From Clostridia bacterium (GTDB lineage: Bacteria; Bacillota; Clostridia; Christensenellales; CAG-1252): 8,080 nt of DNA. Position numbers and translations under genes: made by a program. The stretch covers positions 1 to 8,080 of the forward strand of contig JAEDHM010000066.1 of the NCBI GenBank assembly GCA_016296985.1, read 5' to 3'. The notes below the pieces were generated by a model, which saw nothing but the letters and a program-made list of their open reading frames with translations, had not been told where the DNA came from and ran no database searches. Shown here one piece after another: positions 6,167 to 8,080 of the stretch; positions within the stretch are counted from its first letter, which is position 1; each line of letters starts with the position of its first letter.

Positions 6167-6888
6167 TGGATTATAAGATTGAAGTAGAAAAAAGGGTAGA
6201 ATGGATAAAAAATTATCTAAAGATTGCTCACGCTGACGGCGTAGTATACGGCAACAGCGGAGGCAAAGACTGTACGTTAGTTTCAATCCTTTGTAAAATG
6301 GCAACCGACAACGTTGTAGGTATAATCCTTCCTTGTGAAAGCAAACGTAATTACGGCGAAGATAAAACCGATGCCGAAAAGGTGGGCGAGCAATATGGAA
6401 TCCACCAAGAAATAATCGACCTAACCGATCTTAAAGTAATTTTTAGGGAAAAACTTCAACCTTTATGTGGTGATAAAGTTCCTATGGCATACGCCAATAT
6501 CAATCCTCGTCTTAGAATGATCGCATTATACACCTATGCTCAATCCCACAACTATCTTGTAGCAGGTACGGGCAACCGTTGTGAAAGCACCATGGGATAT
6601 TTTACAAAATGGGGTGATGGCGCATGCGACTTTAATCCTATTGCCGATATGAAAGTTTCCGAAATTTTCGGAATGCTTGAATACCTAGGTGCACCCGAAT
6701 CAATCATCAAAAAAGTGCCCTCAGCAGGCTTGTACGAAGGGCAAACCGACGAACTTGAAATGGGCTTTACCTACGCTCAAATCGAAGCGTATTTGGATGG
6801 TGACGACAGTGAGGTTTCAAGGAGAATTGCACAGGTCGAACGTCGTACGGCGCACAAACGCAAGATGCCTGCCAAATATCCCGAATAA
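6163..6888 (+). CDS. nadE: NH3-dependent NAD(+) synthetase
   Basis: The last step of NAD biosynthesis: deamido-NAD is adenylated with ATP and amidated with ammonia. The 241-residue protein has only the synthetase domain; there is no N-terminal nitrilase-like glutaminase, so it should use free ammonia. Motifs: the PP-loop GNSGGKDC (30-37; most NadE proteins read SGG-x-DS), NINPRLRMIALY (112-123), LVAGTGNRCESTMGYFTKWGDG (132-153), DFNPIADMKVSEI (156-168) and VPSAGLYEGQTDELEMGFTY (185-204), which match the family along the whole length. At 241 residues it is shorter than the Bacillus enzyme (about 270) but in the range of other ammonia-dependent forms. It overlaps the membrane-protein gene by four bases and has its own strong ribosome binding site. 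It could be confused with other PP-loop ATPases, but the GTGN and SAGLxEGQTDE motifs are specific. Confidence 0.96.
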   Translation: MMDYKIEVEKRVEWIKNYLKIAHADGVVYGNSGGKDCTLVSILCKMATDNVVGIILPCESKRNYGEDKTDAEKVGEQYGIHQEIIDLTDLKVIFREKLQPLCGDKVPMAYANINPRLRMIALYTYAQSHNYLVAGTGNRCESTMGYFTKWGDGACDFNPIADMKVSEIFGMLEYLGAPESIIKKVPSAGLYEGQTDELEMGFTYAQIEAYLDGDDSEVSRRIAQVERRTAHKRKMPAKYPE

Positions 6889-6894
6889 AAAAAT

Positions 6895-6921
6895 AAAGTT
6901 TCCGAAAGGAAACTTTTTTTT
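6895..6921 (+). terminator. Intrinsic terminator of nadE with a GAAA tetraloop
   Basis: AAAGTTTCC (6895-6903) pairs with GGAAACTTT (6908-6916) around a GAAA loop of the stable GNRA type, then eight Ts (6914-6921). It starts 6 bases after the nadE stop. Confidence 0.92.
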
Positions 6922-6993
6922 GCAATTCATAATTATAATTTTTTATTTCAAATGAATAAAACGTAATTCATGTGATTTATGGAAAAAGGCGTA

Positions 6994-7023
6994 AAAAAAA
7001 AGACGGTTGCCCGTCTTTTTTTA
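6994..7023. terminator. Terminator of the minus-strand surface-protein gene, possibly bidirectional
   Basis: The stem AAAAAAAGACGG (6995-7006) pairs with CCGTCTTTTTTT (7011-7022) around a TTGC loop. On the minus strand it follows the stop at 7031 by a few bases and ends in a long T run (7001 to 6993), so it serves that gene. The T run on the plus strand gives a second chance to stop read-through from nadE. The gap 6922-6993 holds nothing else that I can see. Confidence 0.88.
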
Positions 7024-7030
7024 TTTACGA

Positions 7031-8080
7031 TTATTTATCGTCGTATTTGTCTTTGCTTGTATCAACAGCATCGGATTTCTTGCTTGCCTTAGAAGTCTTG
7101 TCATAGCTTGCTTTTGCAAACTTAGCTCTTCTCTTAGGAAGGAACTTCTTGATGATTACGATTACAACTACAACTACGAGAACAACTGCGATAATGATAG
7201 AGGTGATATAAACCCAAAGCAATTCGTTGCTGTGGTTGTGCTCTTCAACGTAGTCGGGATCAGCGTGTCCGCAAGTTGTACAAGTACCGTGTTCATAAGT
7301 GTGCTTGCACTTGTCACCGCAAATTTCACATACGCCGGTTTCAGAATTCCATTCGTGAGTACATGCAACCTTGTCGTCATAACGGATAACTTTGTTGTTC
7401 TTTTCGTAAGCAACAGCGTTGTTGTAAGCTTCAACCAAGGTGGTGTATTCAGATTCGCTTGCATCCACGATGGTGTAGTACTTAACGTTTGCATCGTAAG
7501 CGGTCTTAGAAAGGTCAACTACTTCATATGTGTCACCGGTCTTAACAGCGTAGATACCTGCTTTGGTGTTGGTAACTGCAGCATCCTTGAATTCGATAGA
7601 GGTGTGAGGAACGTAATGCTTGTTCAAAGCCTTTTCGTTTTCAAGTTTAGGAGTTCCGTCTTCGTTGAGTTGATATACCTTAGCGAATTCTTCGTTGTAA
7701 ACGGATTCATCGATAGAGTAGATGCTTACGTTATCGAAGAGTGCATAACCCATAACTTTGTTGCTACTTGTACCAAGACCGAGTTTGAGGTAAACAGACT
7801 TGAGGTCGGTGGTTTCGTATGTCTTGAAGTAATAGGTAAGTTTTCTCCACTTTCCGGTTTGTTCGGTAGCAGTATATCTTGCCAAGGAAGCGTGCTTGTC
7901 CTTATTGTATCTTACGTATTCGCCGTCAACGATAACGAAGTCGCCGTCAGCATCTTCAGCCCAAGTATAGTCAGAAGTGTTTACTTTGAAGGTATAGGTG
8001 TCGTCACCGATAGAAATGGTTACGAATGCTTTTGCATCATAATCCAAATAATAGGTGCGTGCGTATACGTTGATAGCGTA
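7031..8080 (-). CDS. C-terminal part of a membrane-anchored surface protein with CBM-like domain and Cys/His motifs (5' end outside window)
   Basis: The frame is open to the right edge (YAINVYARTYYLDYD...), so the TTG at 8047 is not the start; 349 residues are visible. Numbered from 8047: residues about 10-112 are beta-rich and end in TGKWRKLTYYFKTYE ... VYLKLGLGTSSN ... GYALFDNVSIYSID, the form of a carbohydrate-binding-module-like jelly roll (the DNV strand is typical). A Glu/Tyr/Asn-rich stretch follows (113-226). Residues 229-260 carry two tandem units, C-x-H-x-W...GVCxxCG and C-x-H-x-Y...GTCxxCG, then DPDY. A single TM helix (277-300) is followed by KKFLPKRR and a Lys/Ser/Asp-rich tail. 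The positive-inside rule puts the tail in the cytoplasm and the rest outside, a type I anchor rather than an LPxTG one. A signal peptide is expected beyond the window. Large proteins of this style are common in gut Clostridia; ligand and role are unknown. Confidence 0.85.
   Translation of the reverse strand, partial: YAINVYARTYYLDYDAKAFVTISIGDDTYTFKVNTSDYTWAEDADGDFVIVDGEYVRYNKDKHASLARYTATEQTGKWRKLTYYFKTYETTDLKSVYLKLGLGTSSNKVMGYALFDNVSIYSIDESVYNEEFAKVYQLNEDGTPKLENEKALNKHYVPHTSIEFKDAAVTNTKAGIYAVKTGDTYEVVDLSKTAYDANVKYYTIVDASESEYTTLVEAYNNAVAYEKNNKVIRYDDKVACTHEWNSETGVCEICGDKCKHTYEHGTCTTCGHADPDYVEEHNHSNELLWVYITSIIIAVVLVVVVVIVIIKKFLPKRRAKFAKASYDKTSKASKKSDAVDTSKDKYDDK

Noticed and set aside
7174..7518. 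114-residue minus-strand ORF inside the surface-protein gene
   Set aside because: It is a Thr/Leu-rich shadow of the real frame with no supporting signals.

Overview
The window is AT-rich bacterial DNA with short intergenic gaps, strong GGAGG-type ribosome binding sites, sigma-A-like promoters (TTGACA/TATAAT) and hairpin-plus-T-run terminators. Together with the protein types, this suggests a low-GC member of the Bacillota, most likely an uncultured gut-type Clostridia lineage. That placement is inference. No mobile element, CRISPR array, tRNA, rRNA or obvious defence system was seen. Most of the window is housekeeping sequence with a few odd features.

Layout: (1) 1-359 (+) is the 3' end of a secreted or surface protein that begins before the window and ends in an InlB-type beta repeat. 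A bidirectional terminator follows. (2) 3222 to 416 (-) is a compact three-gene operon: maf (nucleotide pyrophosphatase), an MreB-like actin with a degenerate phosphate-2 loop, and homoserine dehydrogenase. The C-terminal ACT regulatory domain of the last gene is out of frame. (3) 3223-3342 is a divergent promoter region; the maf promoter sits so close to the ATG that its transcript looks leaderless. (4) 3343-5177 (+) holds tyrS and a YigZ/IMPACT-family gene overlapping by ATGA, closed by a terminator. (5) 5178-5383 is mostly featureless AT-rich DNA ending in a near-consensus promoter. (6) 5384-6888 (+) is a two-gene unit: an unrecognised two-TM protein with a four-cysteine zinc-ribbon-like domain, overlapping nadE by ATGA. 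A terminator follows. (7) 7031-8080 (-) is the C-terminal part of a large membrane-anchored surface protein with a CBM-like beta-sandwich and tandem Cys/His motifs just outside its TM helix. Its 5' end lies beyond the right edge.

The genes mix translation (tyrS, yigZ), nucleotide housekeeping and cell shape (maf, mreB-like), threonine/methionine synthesis (hom), NAD synthesis (nadE) and surface proteins at both edges. The items most worth checking are the frameshift separating the hom catalytic and ACT regions, the divergent MreB, the leaderless maf start, and the unknown zinc-ribbon membrane protein coupled to nadE. I did not find convincing evidence of a wholly new multi-gene system.
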